A stretch of 64,000 nucleotides of DNA, taken from Streptomyces atroolivaceus. Lineage in GTDB: Bacteria > Actinomycetota > Actinomycetes > Streptomycetales > Streptomycetaceae. The position numbers and the translations under genes were made by a program. Positions 1 to 8,658 of this stretch are shown here, piece after piece. The stretch spans positions 620,001 to 684,000 of the forward strand of contig NZ_JNXG01000001.1 in assembly GCF_000717025.1 (NCBI RefSeq), given 5' to 3'. The notes under the pieces are model-generated. The model saw nothing but the letters and a program-made list of their open reading frames with translations. It searched no databases and was not told the origin of the DNA. The stretch's first letter is position 1, and the number at the start of each line of letters is the position of its first letter.

Positions 1-1624
1 GCGGGCCGGCGCGGGGTCCGTGCGTGACTCGATGTCCGTCATGGACCAGTTGCTGGCCTCCGCCGCCGACGACGGTGTGACGTACGCCATGGCGACCTCG
101 CTCCTGGGCTACACGGACGGGTCCCTGCTGGACTCCGTCGTGGACGCGTTCGCGGCGGGCGACGGGGCGGCTGCGTTCGAGGTCGTGGACCAGGTGATCG
201 AGGGCGGCAACGACCCCCGGCGTTTCGTCGCGGACCTGCTGGAGCGGCTGCGTGACCTGGTGATTCTGGCCGCCGTGCCGGACGCCGGGGAGAAGGGCCT
301 CATCGACGCGCCCGCCGACGTGGTGGAGCGGATGCAGGCCCAGGCGTCCGTCTTCGGTGCCGCGGAGCTGAGCCGCGCCGCCGACCTGGTCAACGAAGGG
401 CTCACCGAGATGCGCGGGGCGACCTCGCCCCGGCTCCAGGTGGAGCTGATCTGTGCCCGGGTGCTGCTGCCCGCCGCCTTCGACGACGAGCGTTCGCTCC
501 AGGCCCGGCTGGACCGGCTGGAGCGCGGCGCGTCCTTCGCCGCGGCTGCCGGTCCCGGCCCCGCCGTGGGGTACGTACCGGGGCCGGAGGCGCACGGCGC
601 GGGTGTCGGGATGCCCGGAGGCCCCGCCGCGGCACGCGCGGCGGCCCGGGGCGAGATTCCGGGCGGTGCGCCCGCCGACGTCCCCGTGGCCGCACCGGTG
701 GCCGCCGAGTCCTCGGCCCCGCCTGCTGTCCAGCAGCCCCGGCCCGCGGTACCACAGGGAGCACCGGCCCAACAGGCACCCGCCCAGCCACCGGCACCGC
801 AGCCACCGGCACCGCAGCCACCGGCGCCCGCAGGCCAGCGCCCCGGCGCCTGGCCCGCGGCAGCCGGAGCGGGCGGCGCGGAAGCGGAGCGCCGGCCCGG
901 CGGCTGGCCGACCGCCTCCGCACCCGGCGGCGGCGTACCGCAGGCTCAGGCGCCCGCCCCGCACGCCCCGGCCCCGGTCCCTGCCCCCGCCGAGCGGGCG
1001 CCCGCTGCGGGCGGGCAGGACATGGCGCAGGGCGCCGCCCAGGTGCGGAACATGTGGCCGGACATCCTGGAGGCGGTGAAGAACCGCCGCCGGTTCACCT
1101 GGATCCTGCTCAGCCAGAACGCCCAGGTCACCGGCTTCGACGGCAGCACCCTGCAGATCGGCTTCCTCAACGCCGGAGCCCGCGACACCTTTTCGAGCAG
1201 CGGCAGCGAGGAAGTGCTCAAGCAGGCTCTCGCCGAGCAGTTCAACGCCCAGTGGCGGGTCGACGCGGTCGTCGACCCGTCGGGCGGGGGCGGCCAGCCC
1301 TCGCAGGGCGGCGGTGGCGGCAGGCCCCCGTCCGCTCCGTACCAGCCCCCGCCCGCCGCGCCGGCCCCGTCCTACGAGCCCCGGCCGGCCGCCCCGGCCC
1401 CGCAGGACCCGCCACCGGCTCAGCAGCCCCCCGCGCAGCAGTCCGGGCGGCCCGAGCCGTCCTCGTACGACCGCGCGGCGCCCGAGCCCCCGCGTTCGGT
1501 CGCGCCCGAGGACGACACCGCGGAGGCGGACGATCCCGACCTGGTCGACTCCGCGCTCTCCGGGCACGACCTGATCGTCCGCGAGCTGGGCGCCACGGTC
1601 GTCGAGGAATTCACCAACGAGTAG
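1..1624 (+). CDS. dnaX: DNA polymerase III subunit gamma/tau, C-terminal part (5' truncated by window)
   Basis: This is the clamp-loader ATPase subunit that also links the loader to the replicative polymerase. The frame is open to the left edge, so the AAA+ half lies outside. The visible part begins at the family's conserved GAGSVRDSMSVMDQL segment. It continues through the helical oligomerisation domain to about visible residue 170, then a long Ala/Pro linker (about 185-340). A second folded block follows (NMWPDILEAVKNRRR onward, about 345-430) that resembles the tau C-terminal domain of actinobacteria, then a Pro-rich acidic tail. Part of the linker is built from a 15-bp tandem repeat. It ends 87 bases before purD on the same strand. 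Identity is firm from the order of these segments; the exact domain borders are my estimate. Confidence 0.93.
   Translation, partial: RAGAGSVRDSMSVMDQLLASAADDGVTYAMATSLLGYTDGSLLDSVVDAFAAGDGAAAFEVVDQVIEGGNDPRRFVADLLERLRDLVILAAVPDAGEKGLIDAPADVVERMQAQASVFGAAELSRAADLVNEGLTEMRGATSPRLQVELICARVLLPAAFDDERSLQARLDRLERGASFAAAAGPGPAVGYVPGPEAHGAGVGMPGGPAAARAAARGEIPGGAPADVPVAAPVAAESSAPPAVQQPRPAVPQGAPAQQAPAQPPAPQPPAPQPPAPAGQRPGAWPAAAGAGGAEAERRPGGWPTASAPGGGVPQAQAPAPHAPAPVPAPAERAPAAGGQDMAQGAAQVRNMWPDILEAVKNRRRFTWILLSQNAQVTGFDGSTLQIGFLNAGARDTFSSSGSEEVLKQALAEQFNAQWRVDAVVDPSGGGGQPSQGGGGGRPPSAPYQPPPAAPAPSYEPRPAAPAPQDPPPAQQPPAQQSGRPEPSSYDRAAPEPPRSVAPEDDTAEADDPDLVDSALSGHDLIVRELGATVVEEFTNE
785..829 (+). repeat. 15-bp tandem repeat in the dnaX linker
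   Basis: Three head-to-tail copies of CAGCCACCGGCACCG (the last diverges at its 3' end) encode QPPAP units in the disordered linker. Length change here would be in frame, so it is likely neutral. Confidence 0.85.
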
Positions 1625-1698
1625 CGCGCTCCCCGCTCCGGACCGTCCGAGGGGTGTCCACGGAGCGGCGCCCGTCGAGGCCTCCCGCCCCCGGCGGC

Positions 1699-1711
1699 TA
1701 GGCTGCACCCC
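1699..1711 (+). promoter_or_regulatory. Possible -10 element (TAGGCT) just before purD
   Basis: TAGGCT sits at 1699-1704, eight bases before the purD GTG, and no Shine-Dalgarno sequence precedes that start. The spacing would place transcription initiation at or next to the start codon, giving a leaderless message. There is no clear -35, so this is a weak inference. Confidence 0.35.
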
Positions 1712-2965
1712 GTGAAGGTCCTCGTCATCGGCGGCGGCGCCCGCGAACACGCCCTGTGCCGCTCTCTCTCCCTCGACCCCGATGTCACCGCTCTGTACTG
1801 CGCACCCGGCAACGCCGGAATCGCAGAGGTGGCCGAACTGCACCCGGTCGACGCGCTCGACGGTGACGCCGTCGCGCGCCTCGCCACCGAGCTGGGTGCC
1901 GAGCTGGTGGTCGTCGGCCCGGAGGCACCGCTTGTCGCCGGTGTCGCCGACGCCGTCCGCGCCGTCGGCATCCCGTGCTTCGGCCCCTCACGTGAGGCCG
2001 CGCAGCTGGAGGGCTCCAAGGCGTTCGCCAAGGACGTCATGGCCGGTGCCAACGTCCCGACCGCCCGCAGCTACGTCTGCACGACGCCCGCCGAGATCGA
2101 CGAGGCCCTGGACGCCTTCGGCGCCCCGTACGTCGTGAAGGACGACGGTCTCGCGGCCGGTAAGGGCGTCGTCGTCACGGACGACGTCGAGGCCGCGCGT
2201 GCCCACGCCCTGGCATGCGACCGCGTGGTCATCGAGGAGTTCCTCGACGGCCCCGAGGTGAGCCTCTTCGCGATCACCGACGGCACCACGGTGCTCCCCC
2301 TCCAGCCCGCCCAGGACTTCAAGCGCGCCCTGGACGGCGACGAAGGCCCGAACACCGGCGGGATGGGTGCGTACTCCCCGCTTCCGTGGGCCGATCCGAA
2401 GCTGGTCGACGAGGTCATGCAGACCGTCCTGCAGCCGACCGTCGACGAGCTGCGCCGCCGCGGTACGCCGTTCTCCGGGCTGCTGTACGCCGGCCTCGCG
2501 ATCACCTCCCGCGGCGTGCGGGTCATCGAGTTCAACGCCCGCTTCGGTGACCCGGAGACCCAGGTTGTCCTGGCCCGGCTGAAGACACCGCTCGCCGGGA
2601 TCCTGCTCGGTTCGGCCAACGGCACCCTGGATGTCGCACCCGCGCTGAACTGGCGTGACGACGCCGCCGTCACGGTGGTCATCGCCTCGCACAACTACCC
2701 GGGCACCCCCCGCACGGGAGACCCGATCGAGGGCCTCGCCGATGTGGTGGCGCAGGATGCACCGCACGCGTTCGTCCTGCATGCCGGCACCCGGCAGGAC
2801 GGCGACGCCGTCGTCAGCGCCGGAGGGCGCGTGCTCTCCGTCACGGCGACCGGCAAGGACCTCACGCAGGCCCGGGAGCGCGCCTACACCGCCGTCGGAC
2901 GGATCCGGCTCGACGGCTCCCAGCACCGTACGGACATCGCTCGCAAGGCCGCCGCAGAGGCCTGA
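1712..2965 (+). CDS. purD: Phosphoribosylamine-glycine ligase (GAR synthetase)
   Basis: Second step of de novo purine synthesis: ATP-dependent joining of glycine to 5-phosphoribosylamine. At 417 residues it has the usual length. The N-terminus MKVLVIGGGAREHAL is the family signature. The ATP-grasp region follows, with KDDGLAAGKGVVV (about 143-155), EEFLDGPEVSLFA (about 172-184) and PNTGGMGAYSP (about 213-223), and the metal-binding IEFNARFGDPETQ near 275-285. The GTG start is fixed by that signature; no ribosome site is visible. Same strand as dnaX; a hairpin terminator follows. Other pur genes lie downstream but are not co-transcribed with it. Confidence 0.97.
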   Translation: MKVLVIGGGAREHALCRSLSLDPDVTALYCAPGNAGIAEVAELHPVDALDGDAVARLATELGAELVVVGPEAPLVAGVADAVRAVGIPCFGPSREAAQLEGSKAFAKDVMAGANVPTARSYVCTTPAEIDEALDAFGAPYVVKDDGLAAGKGVVVTDDVEAARAHALACDRVVIEEFLDGPEVSLFAITDGTTVLPLQPAQDFKRALDGDEGPNTGGMGAYSPLPWADPKLVDEVMQTVLQPTVDELRRRGTPFSGLLYAGLAITSRGVRVIEFNARFGDPETQVVLARLKTPLAGILLGSANGTLDVAPALNWRDDAAVTVVIASHNYPGTPRTGDPIEGLADVVAQDAPHAFVLHAGTRQDGDAVVSAGGRVLSVTATGKDLTQARERAYTAVGRIRLDGSQHRTDIARKAAAEA

Positions 2966-2979
2966 GACCCACCCACCCC

Positions 2980-3016
2980 CCTGTGCCCGGCCCTCGACGG
3001 AGGCGCCGGGCACAGG
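2980..3016 (+). terminator. Hairpin terminator after purD
   Basis: An inverted repeat (CCTGTGCCCGGC / GCCGGGCACAGG) with a 13-base loop begins 15 bases after the purD stop. There is no U tract, as is common in Streptomyces. The rest of the gap to 3300 holds nothing recognisable apart from an unproven 21-codon frame at 3258-3323. Confidence 0.7.
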
Positions 3017-3300
3017 CGTGTCCGGCCCCCCTGAACCGGCTGGTGGACCGTGTCTCCGGTCACGGGGACGAGGGCCGCGGTATCACCGAACGCCTGGACA
3101 CCGACGCGTCAGCAGCTTTGCCCAAAGCCATTCCATCGGGTGACGACTCGGCCATCCGGATGACGCCCGCCGAGGCCCCAACTAGGGTGCGGCGCAAGCG
3201 TTCGGGCACTTGGCCCACCGGCATTGCGTTGTCGGTGACGGGTGCCACAGTGGGGGAGTGACCAACACCGTCGCGGGGGCAGAGGGGGTGACGTCCGGTC

Positions 3301-5010
3301 GTGTCCGGTACCGGTTCGGTTGAGGAGCTGGGTGCGCACGCAGCGCGGGCCAGGGCCCTGGCTCTGCTGCGCATCCGCAGCAGAGCCACGGCCCTGGCGA
3401 TCCTGCCGGCAGGCGCGGCCGTCGTCCTGCTCGTCGCGGGGGCCCAGGGACGCATCGGTCCGGGCGTGTGGTCCACGGTCAGCTGGACGGTGACGGGCAT
3501 CGCCGTCGTGGTTCTGCTGACAGCCGCCGCGGTCGCCGTAGCGGTGGCGCGCGCGAGGCCGGCGGTCAGCCCGACCGTGCCTCTCACCGAGGCCGCGGCT
3601 CCCGATCTCTACCGGCTGGTCCGGGACCTGGCCGACCGGCTCGACGTCCCGGCGCCGTCGGCCATAGCGCTCACCCCGGACTGCGACAGCTGGCTGGAGG
3701 ACCGTACACACCCCGCCGCCCGGCCGAGGGTGAAGGGCCCCGAGGGACCGGCTGTCACCCGGAGGGGCCGCCGGGTGCGGGCGGCGCCCGTGCTGGTGAT
3801 CGGCTCTCCCTTCCTGTGGTGGATGAGGGTCGCCGAACTGCGGGCGGTCCTCGCCCCGGTCGTGGCGGGCACCGAGCCGGCCGCGCACCCCGACATAGCC
3901 GCCGCCCGCCGTTTCGTCCGCGGCCTGGACGCCGCGGTCGCCGACGCCGCCGAGCCCGGCAAGGGGTTCGTGCGACGGGTCCCCGCGGCCTTCGTGGGGC
4001 GGATCGCCAGGATGTTGCTGCGCGGCTGTCGTGGTCACGCGGCGGAGATGGAGCGGTGCGTCGCCGCCGCCGCGTCGGGGCGGGCCCAGCAGGTGGACCA
4101 CGGGCTGCGGATCGTCGCCCAGGAGCAGGTCGGCCTGGCCTACGCCGGCTGGGACCGGCTGCTGACCCGGGTCGCGTTGCCCGCCTGGCGGATGGGCCGC
4201 TGGCCCTCCCGGCTCGACGCAGGGGTCGTCTCCGCGCTCACGGAGCTCTCCCGGCGCGACCGGCTGGCCGAGGGCTTCACCTCCCGGCTGGGTGAGCGCC
4301 CCGCCTGCGATCTGATCGAGGAGCCCGGAGCGGCCGACGAGGCGGCCTCGCTGCTGGCGGCCCGGCTCTTCCACGGAGGCCCGGCGGAGACCGGGCCTGG
4401 CTGGTCCCCGGTCGACTGGCAGCAGTATCCGGAAGAGGTCGTGGACCGGAAGTGGCGTACGGAGGCCGCGCGTCTGCACCGGGTGCTCGACGCCCTGGGA
4501 GTGGCCGCCGGCGTCTCCGTGGGGGTGCCGGAGCCGCCGTCCGCCGACGGCTCCGCGGTGCCCACCCTGGCCCGCGTGATCGACCACCTCGCCACGCCGG
4601 GCGCCGACAGCGAGGCGCTCGCGGCCGGTATCGGCGCCGCCGTCGCCCGCGACGAGGAGATGGCGGCACCGCGGCCCCGGGCCGGCGCCCCGGCCGGGAC
4701 GGGCGCCGACCCACTCGACCTCTGGGGCCCGGTACCGCTCCCGCTCTTCCCCCTCCAGCCGCCCCGTACGGGCACGGAACTCCTCGCCGACCACGTGGTG
4801 GCGATGGTCTGCTGCGCCGCCGTGGACACCGCGGGGGCGGCGCCGGGGCTGGACTGGCTCGACGGGCCCGCGCTCCTGGTCGACGGCGGCCGCAGGTCGG
4901 ACCTCGGCGCCCCCGTACTCAGCCTCGTCGAGGACGGGGACGCGGAGCCGCTGCTCTCCTGGCTCACCACGGTGGGAGTGCGCACCGACAAACCCGTACG
5001 CCTGGGCTGA
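3301..5010 (+). CDS. Membrane protein resembling M48 peptidases but lacking the HEXXH motif
   Basis: 569 residues with two predicted membrane helices near the N-terminus (about 30-50 and 62-83). Residues 100-200 follow the layout of actinobacterial M48 proteases: a DLYRLVRDLADRLDVPAPS segment, then VLVIGSPFLWWMRVAELRAVLA. Where active relatives have HELGH directly after the last segment, this protein reads PVVAG (about 186-190). No other HEXXH occurs. It is therefore probably a catalytically dead homologue with a structural or regulatory role. The long C-terminal part (about 300-569) has no motif I recognise. The GTG start at 3301 lacks a strong ribosome site. The family link rests on pattern memory, not alignment. 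Confidence 0.72.
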   Translation: MSGTGSVEELGAHAARARALALLRIRSRATALAILPAGAAVVLLVAGAQGRIGPGVWSTVSWTVTGIAVVVLLTAAAVAVAVARARPAVSPTVPLTEAAAPDLYRLVRDLADRLDVPAPSAIALTPDCDSWLEDRTHPAARPRVKGPEGPAVTRRGRRVRAAPVLVIGSPFLWWMRVAELRAVLAPVVAGTEPAAHPDIAAARRFVRGLDAAVADAAEPGKGFVRRVPAAFVGRIARMLLRGCRGHAAEMERCVAAAASGRAQQVDHGLRIVAQEQVGLAYAGWDRLLTRVALPAWRMGRWPSRLDAGVVSALTELSRRDRLAEGFTSRLGERPACDLIEEPGAADEAASLLAARLFHGGPAETGPGWSPVDWQQYPEEVVDRKWRTEAARLHRVLDALGVAAGVSVGVPEPPSADGSAVPTLARVIDHLATPGADSEALAAGIGAAVARDEEMAAPRPRAGAPAGTGADPLDLWGPVPLPLFPLQPPRTGTELLADHVVAMVCCAAVDTAGAAPGLDWLDGPALLVDGGRRSDLGAPVLSLVEDGDAEPLLSWLTTVGVRTDKPVRLG

Positions 5011-5229
5011 ACGGTGCGCATGAGGCGACGGCCGCCTTCGAGTTGTACGGTCGTCCGTCCTCTTAGATGGCGAAATATCCTCTATGTCCGCCCAATACCT
5101 GGAAGATCAGGCTTCGGTGCCATCGAATCGCGACGAACGGTGACGGAGCGCGTGCGTAATGTGATGTGCTGGGGGCGTGTCGGCATCCCGGCGCGACAGA
5201 CATGCCGGGGGACGAGGGAGGGGAGCGGG

Positions 5230-6693
5230 ATGGGGGCGGAGCAGATCCGGCGATGGGAATCGGGTGCCCTCGCGCATGCCGTGAGCGACCCCTTCGGCCA
5301 GGGCCCGCTGCCCTGGCTGCGCGGCAGCGAGAAGTACTTCGACGACACCGGCCAGGTCGTCCCCTGGTACGCCGATCCCGCTCTCGGCCGCAGCGGCACC
5401 GGCGGAGGTACGCGTACGGCCGACGACGTGCACCAGCAGATCAAGGGGTTCGTGTCCCCGGGGGCCGCGGCACCCGGCGAGGCGATCGACTTCCACATCA
5501 CCGTGGACCCGCCCCAGCAGTTCTCCGTCGACGTCTACCGCATCGGGCACTACGCGGGCGACGGCGCAGCCAAGATCACCACGAGCCCGCGCCTCTCCGG
5601 CATCGTCCAGCCGGCACCGCTGGCCGCCGAGCGGACCGTCTCCTGCCACCACTGGTGGCTGTCCTGGCGGCTGCAGATCCCCAGCTACTGGTCGGTCGGT
5701 GCCTACGTCGCCGTACTCACCACCGCCGACGGCCATCGCTCGCACGTCCCCTTCACGGTCCGCGACAACCACCCGGCGGACCTGCTGCTCCTGCTCCCCG
5801 ACGTCACCTGGCAGGCCTACAACCTCTATCCGGAGGACGGCCGCACGGGCGCGAGTCTCTACCACGCCTGGGACGAGCAGGGCCGGCTGCTGGGTGAGGA
5901 GGACGCAGCCGTCACCATCTCCTTCGACCGCCCCTACGCGGGCGCAGGCCTGCCCCTCCACGTCGGCCACGCCTACGACTTCATCCGCTGGGCCGAGCGC
6001 TACGGCTACGACCTCGCGTACGCCGACGCCCGGGACCTGCACGCCGGCCGTGTGGACCCCAGCCGCTACCGGGGCCTGGTCTTCCCCGGCCACGACGAGT
6101 ACTGGTCGGTGCCGATGCGCCGCACCGCCGAGCTCGCCCGGGACACCGGGACCTCGCTCGTCTTCCTCTCGGCCAACACCATGTACTGGCAGGTGGGCCT
6201 CGGCCCGTCCCCCTCCGGCGTCCCCGACCGCCTTCTCACCTGCCGTAAGCGCCGGGGCCCGGGGAAGTCCGCTCTGTGGCGTGAGATCGACCGCCCGGAG
6301 CAGCAGCTGCTCGGCATCCAGTACGCGGGCCGGGTCCCCGAACCTCACCCGATGGTCGTCCGGAACGCCGGCCACTGGCTCTGGGAATCCACCGGCGCGG
6401 CCGAGGGCGACGAGATCGACGGGCTGGTCGCCGGAGAGGCCGACCGCTACTTCCCGCGCACGGCGCTGCCCGAGCACGAGAGCCGCATGCTGCTCGCGCA
6501 CTCCCCGTACGCGGACGGCGACGGGGCAACCAGGCACCAGGAGACCTCTCTGTACCGCGCACCCTCGGGCGCGCTCGTCTTCGCGTCCGGGACCTTCGCC
6601 TGGTCCCCGGCCCTGGACCGGCCGGGTCATGTCGACTCCCGTATCCAGCGGGCCACGGCCAATCTGCTCGACCGGATCTGCAAGCGGGACTGA
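5230..6693 (+). CDS. N,N-dimethylformamidase beta-subunit-like protein
   Basis: 487 residues from an ATG preceded by a good ribosome site (GAGGGGAGCGGG). The protein resembles the large subunit of N,N-dimethylformamidase, an iron amidohydrolase. A beta-rich N-terminal part carries FSVDVYRIGHYAGDGA (about residues 97-112). The core has the hallmark GHDEYWS (about 287-293) and FLSANTMYWQVG. Dimethylformamidase also needs a small alpha subunit; none is visible next to this gene, so activity on formamides is doubtful. No signal peptide is evident. It stands alone between the pseudo-M48 gene and purC, with about 220 bases of upstream DNA that may hold its promoter. Family assignment is good; substrate unknown. 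Confidence 0.75.
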   Translation: MGAEQIRRWESGALAHAVSDPFGQGPLPWLRGSEKYFDDTGQVVPWYADPALGRSGTGGGTRTADDVHQQIKGFVSPGAAAPGEAIDFHITVDPPQQFSVDVYRIGHYAGDGAAKITTSPRLSGIVQPAPLAAERTVSCHHWWLSWRLQIPSYWSVGAYVAVLTTADGHRSHVPFTVRDNHPADLLLLLPDVTWQAYNLYPEDGRTGASLYHAWDEQGRLLGEEDAAVTISFDRPYAGAGLPLHVGHAYDFIRWAERYGYDLAYADARDLHAGRVDPSRYRGLVFPGHDEYWSVPMRRTAELARDTGTSLVFLSANTMYWQVGLGPSPSGVPDRLLTCRKRRGPGKSALWREIDRPEQQLLGIQYAGRVPEPHPMVVRNAGHWLWESTGAAEGDEIDGLVAGEADRYFPRTALPEHESRMLLAHSPYADGDGATRHQETSLYRAPSGALVFASGTFAWSPALDRPGHVDSRIQRATANLLDRICKRD

Positions 6694-6968
6694 GAAGCGG
6701 AGACGGGCAGCCACCCGGATCCGCAGCGGACCGCTGGAGCGGCGGCCGGCAGGCGGCCGGTCGGCGAGCGGGACCGATGCGCGTCCCCGCAGGCGGCCTG
6801 GCCCGGGGGGCGAACGACAAGCGGAACCCGCCCGACCGGCCGTCCGGGACGCACGGGCATGGGCTCGTCCCCCGCACCGCCCTGTCCACGGGCCGACCCC
6901 TGGCGTCGCGACCCCTCCGCATGCGGGACAATCGGAACGACTCCTGGATCAACCTACGCGGAGGCAGC

Positions 6969-7895
6969 GTGTCCGGTTTCGTAGAAAAGCCCGAGCCCGT
7001 GCAGGTGCCGGGGCTCACCCACCTGCACACCGGCAAGGTGCGCGACCTGTACCGGAACGAGGCGGGCGACCTCGTGATGGTCGCCAGCGACCGTATCTCC
7101 GCGTACGACTGGGTCCTGCCCACCGAGATCCCGGACAAGGGCCGCGTGCTCACCCAGCTGTCGCTGTGGTGGTTCGACCAGCTCGCCGATCTCGTCCCCA
7201 ACCATGTGCTGTCGACGGAGCTCCCCGCCGGGGCACCCGCCGACTGGGCCGGCCGGACCCTGATCTGCCGTTCGCTGCGGATGGTCCAGGTCGAGTGCGT
7301 GGCGCGCGGCTATCTGACGGGCTCCGGCCTGACCGAGTACGACGCGACGCGCACGGTCTGCGGCCTCGGTCTGCCCGAGGGCCTCGTCGACGGTTCCGAG
7401 CTTCCTGCGCCGATCTTCACCCCGGCGACGAAGGCGGCGGTCGGCGATCACGACGAGAACGTCTCGTACGAGGAGGTCGCCCGCGAGGTCGGCCCCGAGA
7501 CGGCGGCCGTGCTGCGCCGGACGACGCTGGACGTCTACGGCCGCGCCCGGGACATCGCCCGTGAGCGGGGGATCATCCTCGCCGACACGAAGTTCGAGTT
7601 CGGCTTCGCGCCCACGGCGGACGGCGGTGAGGAGCTGATCCTCGCGGACGAGGTGCTGACACCCGACTCCTCGCGCTTCTGGCCGGCCGGTTCCTGGGAG
7701 CCGGGCCGGGCGCAGCCTTCGTACGACAAGCAGTTCGTGCGCGACTGGCTGACCTCGCCGGTTTCCGGCTGGGACCGCCACGGCGAGCAGCCGCCCCCGG
7801 CGCTGCTGCAGGAGATCGTCGACGCGACCCGTGCCAAGTACCTGGACGCGTACGAGCTCCTGACGGGCATGAGCTGGCCGGCCCAGGGGATGTGA
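6969..7895 (+). CDS. purC: Phosphoribosylaminoimidazole-succinocarboxamide (SAICAR) synthase
   Basis: Joins aspartate to CAIR using ATP in purine synthesis. The frame extends further upstream, but GTG at 6969 is chosen because GGAGG stands five bases ahead and it gives the family-typical start MSGFVEKPEPVQVPGLTHLH. Key motifs: GKVRDLY (about 22-28), SDRISAYDW, the substrate-loop LICRSLRMVQVECVARGYLTGSG, and DTKFEFGF near 200. At 308 residues it is of normal length. It is followed directly by a strong terminator and a convergent tRNA-Gly. Confidence 0.96.
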   Translation: MSGFVEKPEPVQVPGLTHLHTGKVRDLYRNEAGDLVMVASDRISAYDWVLPTEIPDKGRVLTQLSLWWFDQLADLVPNHVLSTELPAGAPADWAGRTLICRSLRMVQVECVARGYLTGSGLTEYDATRTVCGLGLPEGLVDGSELPAPIFTPATKAAVGDHDENVSYEEVAREVGPETAAVLRRTTLDVYGRARDIARERGIILADTKFEFGFAPTADGGEELILADEVLTPDSSRFWPAGSWEPGRAQPSYDKQFVRDWLTSPVSGWDRHGEQPPPALLQEIVDATRAKYLDAYELLTGMSWPAQGM

Positions 7896-7899
7896 CGGC

Positions 7900-7932
7900 A
7901 GAAGGCCCCGGTCACGAGGACCGGGGCCTTCT
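7900..7932 (+). terminator. Terminator after purC
   Basis: Perfect 14-bp stem (AGAAGGCCCCGGTC / GACCGGGGCCTTCT) with a 5-base loop, five bases after the purC stop. It lies between purC and the convergent tRNA-Gly and may serve both strands. Confidence 0.88.
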
Positions 7933-7939
7933 TGTGTGG

Positions 7940-8012
7940 AGCGAACGACGAGGTTCGAACTCGCGACCTCAACCTTGGCAAGGTTGCGCTCTACCAGCTG
8001 AGCTACGTTCGC
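7940..8012 (-). tRNA. tRNA-Gly (anticodon GCC)
   Basis: 73-base cloverleaf: acceptor GCGAACG/CGTTCGC, D-arm GCTC..GAGC, anticodon loop TTGCCAA, T-loop GTTCGAAC. CCA follows the discriminator in the DNA (7937-7939), unlike the neighbouring Gly copy. Confidence 0.95.
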
Positions 8013-8034
8013 AGGCGCCGCAGCGCGCTGCCTA

Positions 8035-8658
8035 CTATACCCAACCTCTCTGCCGGGCGAGACGCACCGCCGCATGGCGGTTCTCCGCCCCGAGTTTGGA
8101 GACGGCGGCCGACAGGTAGTTGCGCACCGTGCCCTGCGACAGCGACGCCCGCTCCGCGATCTCCGCGACCGGCGCCCCGTCCGCCGCCAGTTCCAGCACC
8201 TCGGCCTCCCGGGCGGTCAGCGGGGAGTCCCCGGCGGATATCGCGTCCGCCGCCAACTCCGGATCCACATAGCGGTTTCCCGCGTGCACGGTACGGATGA
8301 TCTCGGCCAGCCGCCGGGCGCTGACCGTCTTCGGCACGAAGGCCCGGACGCCCGCCTCCAGCGCCCGTTTCAGGTTCCCGGGCCTGCCGTGACTCGTCAC
8401 GATCATGGTGCGGCAGCCGGGCAGCCCGTCCCGCAGTGATGTGGCCACCTTCACACCGTCCGCCCCCGGCATCTCCAGGTCCAGGACGGCGACATCGGGC
8501 CGGTGCGCCATGGCCATCGCGAGCGCTTCCGGTCCGGTCGCGGCCTCGGCGACCAGGACGATGTCGTCCTCCAGCGCGAGGAGCGCGGCCAGGGCGCCAC
8601 GGATCAGGTGCTCGTCGTCGGCGAGCAGGACGCGGACGGGGACCGGTGCGGGTGTCAT
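8035..8658 (-). CDS. Two-component response regulator, NarL/FixJ type
   Basis: 207 residues. Receiver domain (about 8-125) has the acidic pair D14/D15, phospho-acceptor D60 in AVLDLEMPG, a conserved Thr in IVTSHG and Lys in VPKT. A LuxR-type helix-turn-helix fills the C-terminus (about 145-200; LTAREAEVLELAADGAPVAE, then SQGTVRNYLSAAVSKL). The start ATG overlaps the TGA of the histidine kinase by four bases (ATGA), so the pair is translationally coupled. The arrangement recalls DesK/DesR-like systems, but the signal cannot be read from the sequence. The target may be its own operon or distant genes. Confidence 0.93.
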   Translation of the reverse strand: MTPAPVPVRVLLADDEHLIRGALAALLALEDDIVLVAEAATGPEALAMAMAHRPDVAVLDLEMPGADGVKVATSLRDGLPGCRTMIVTSHGRPGNLKRALEAGVRAFVPKTVSARRLAEIIRTVHAGNRYVDPELAADAISAGDSPLTAREAEVLELAADGAPVAEIAERASLSQGTVRNYLSAAVSKLGAENRHAAVRLARQRGWV

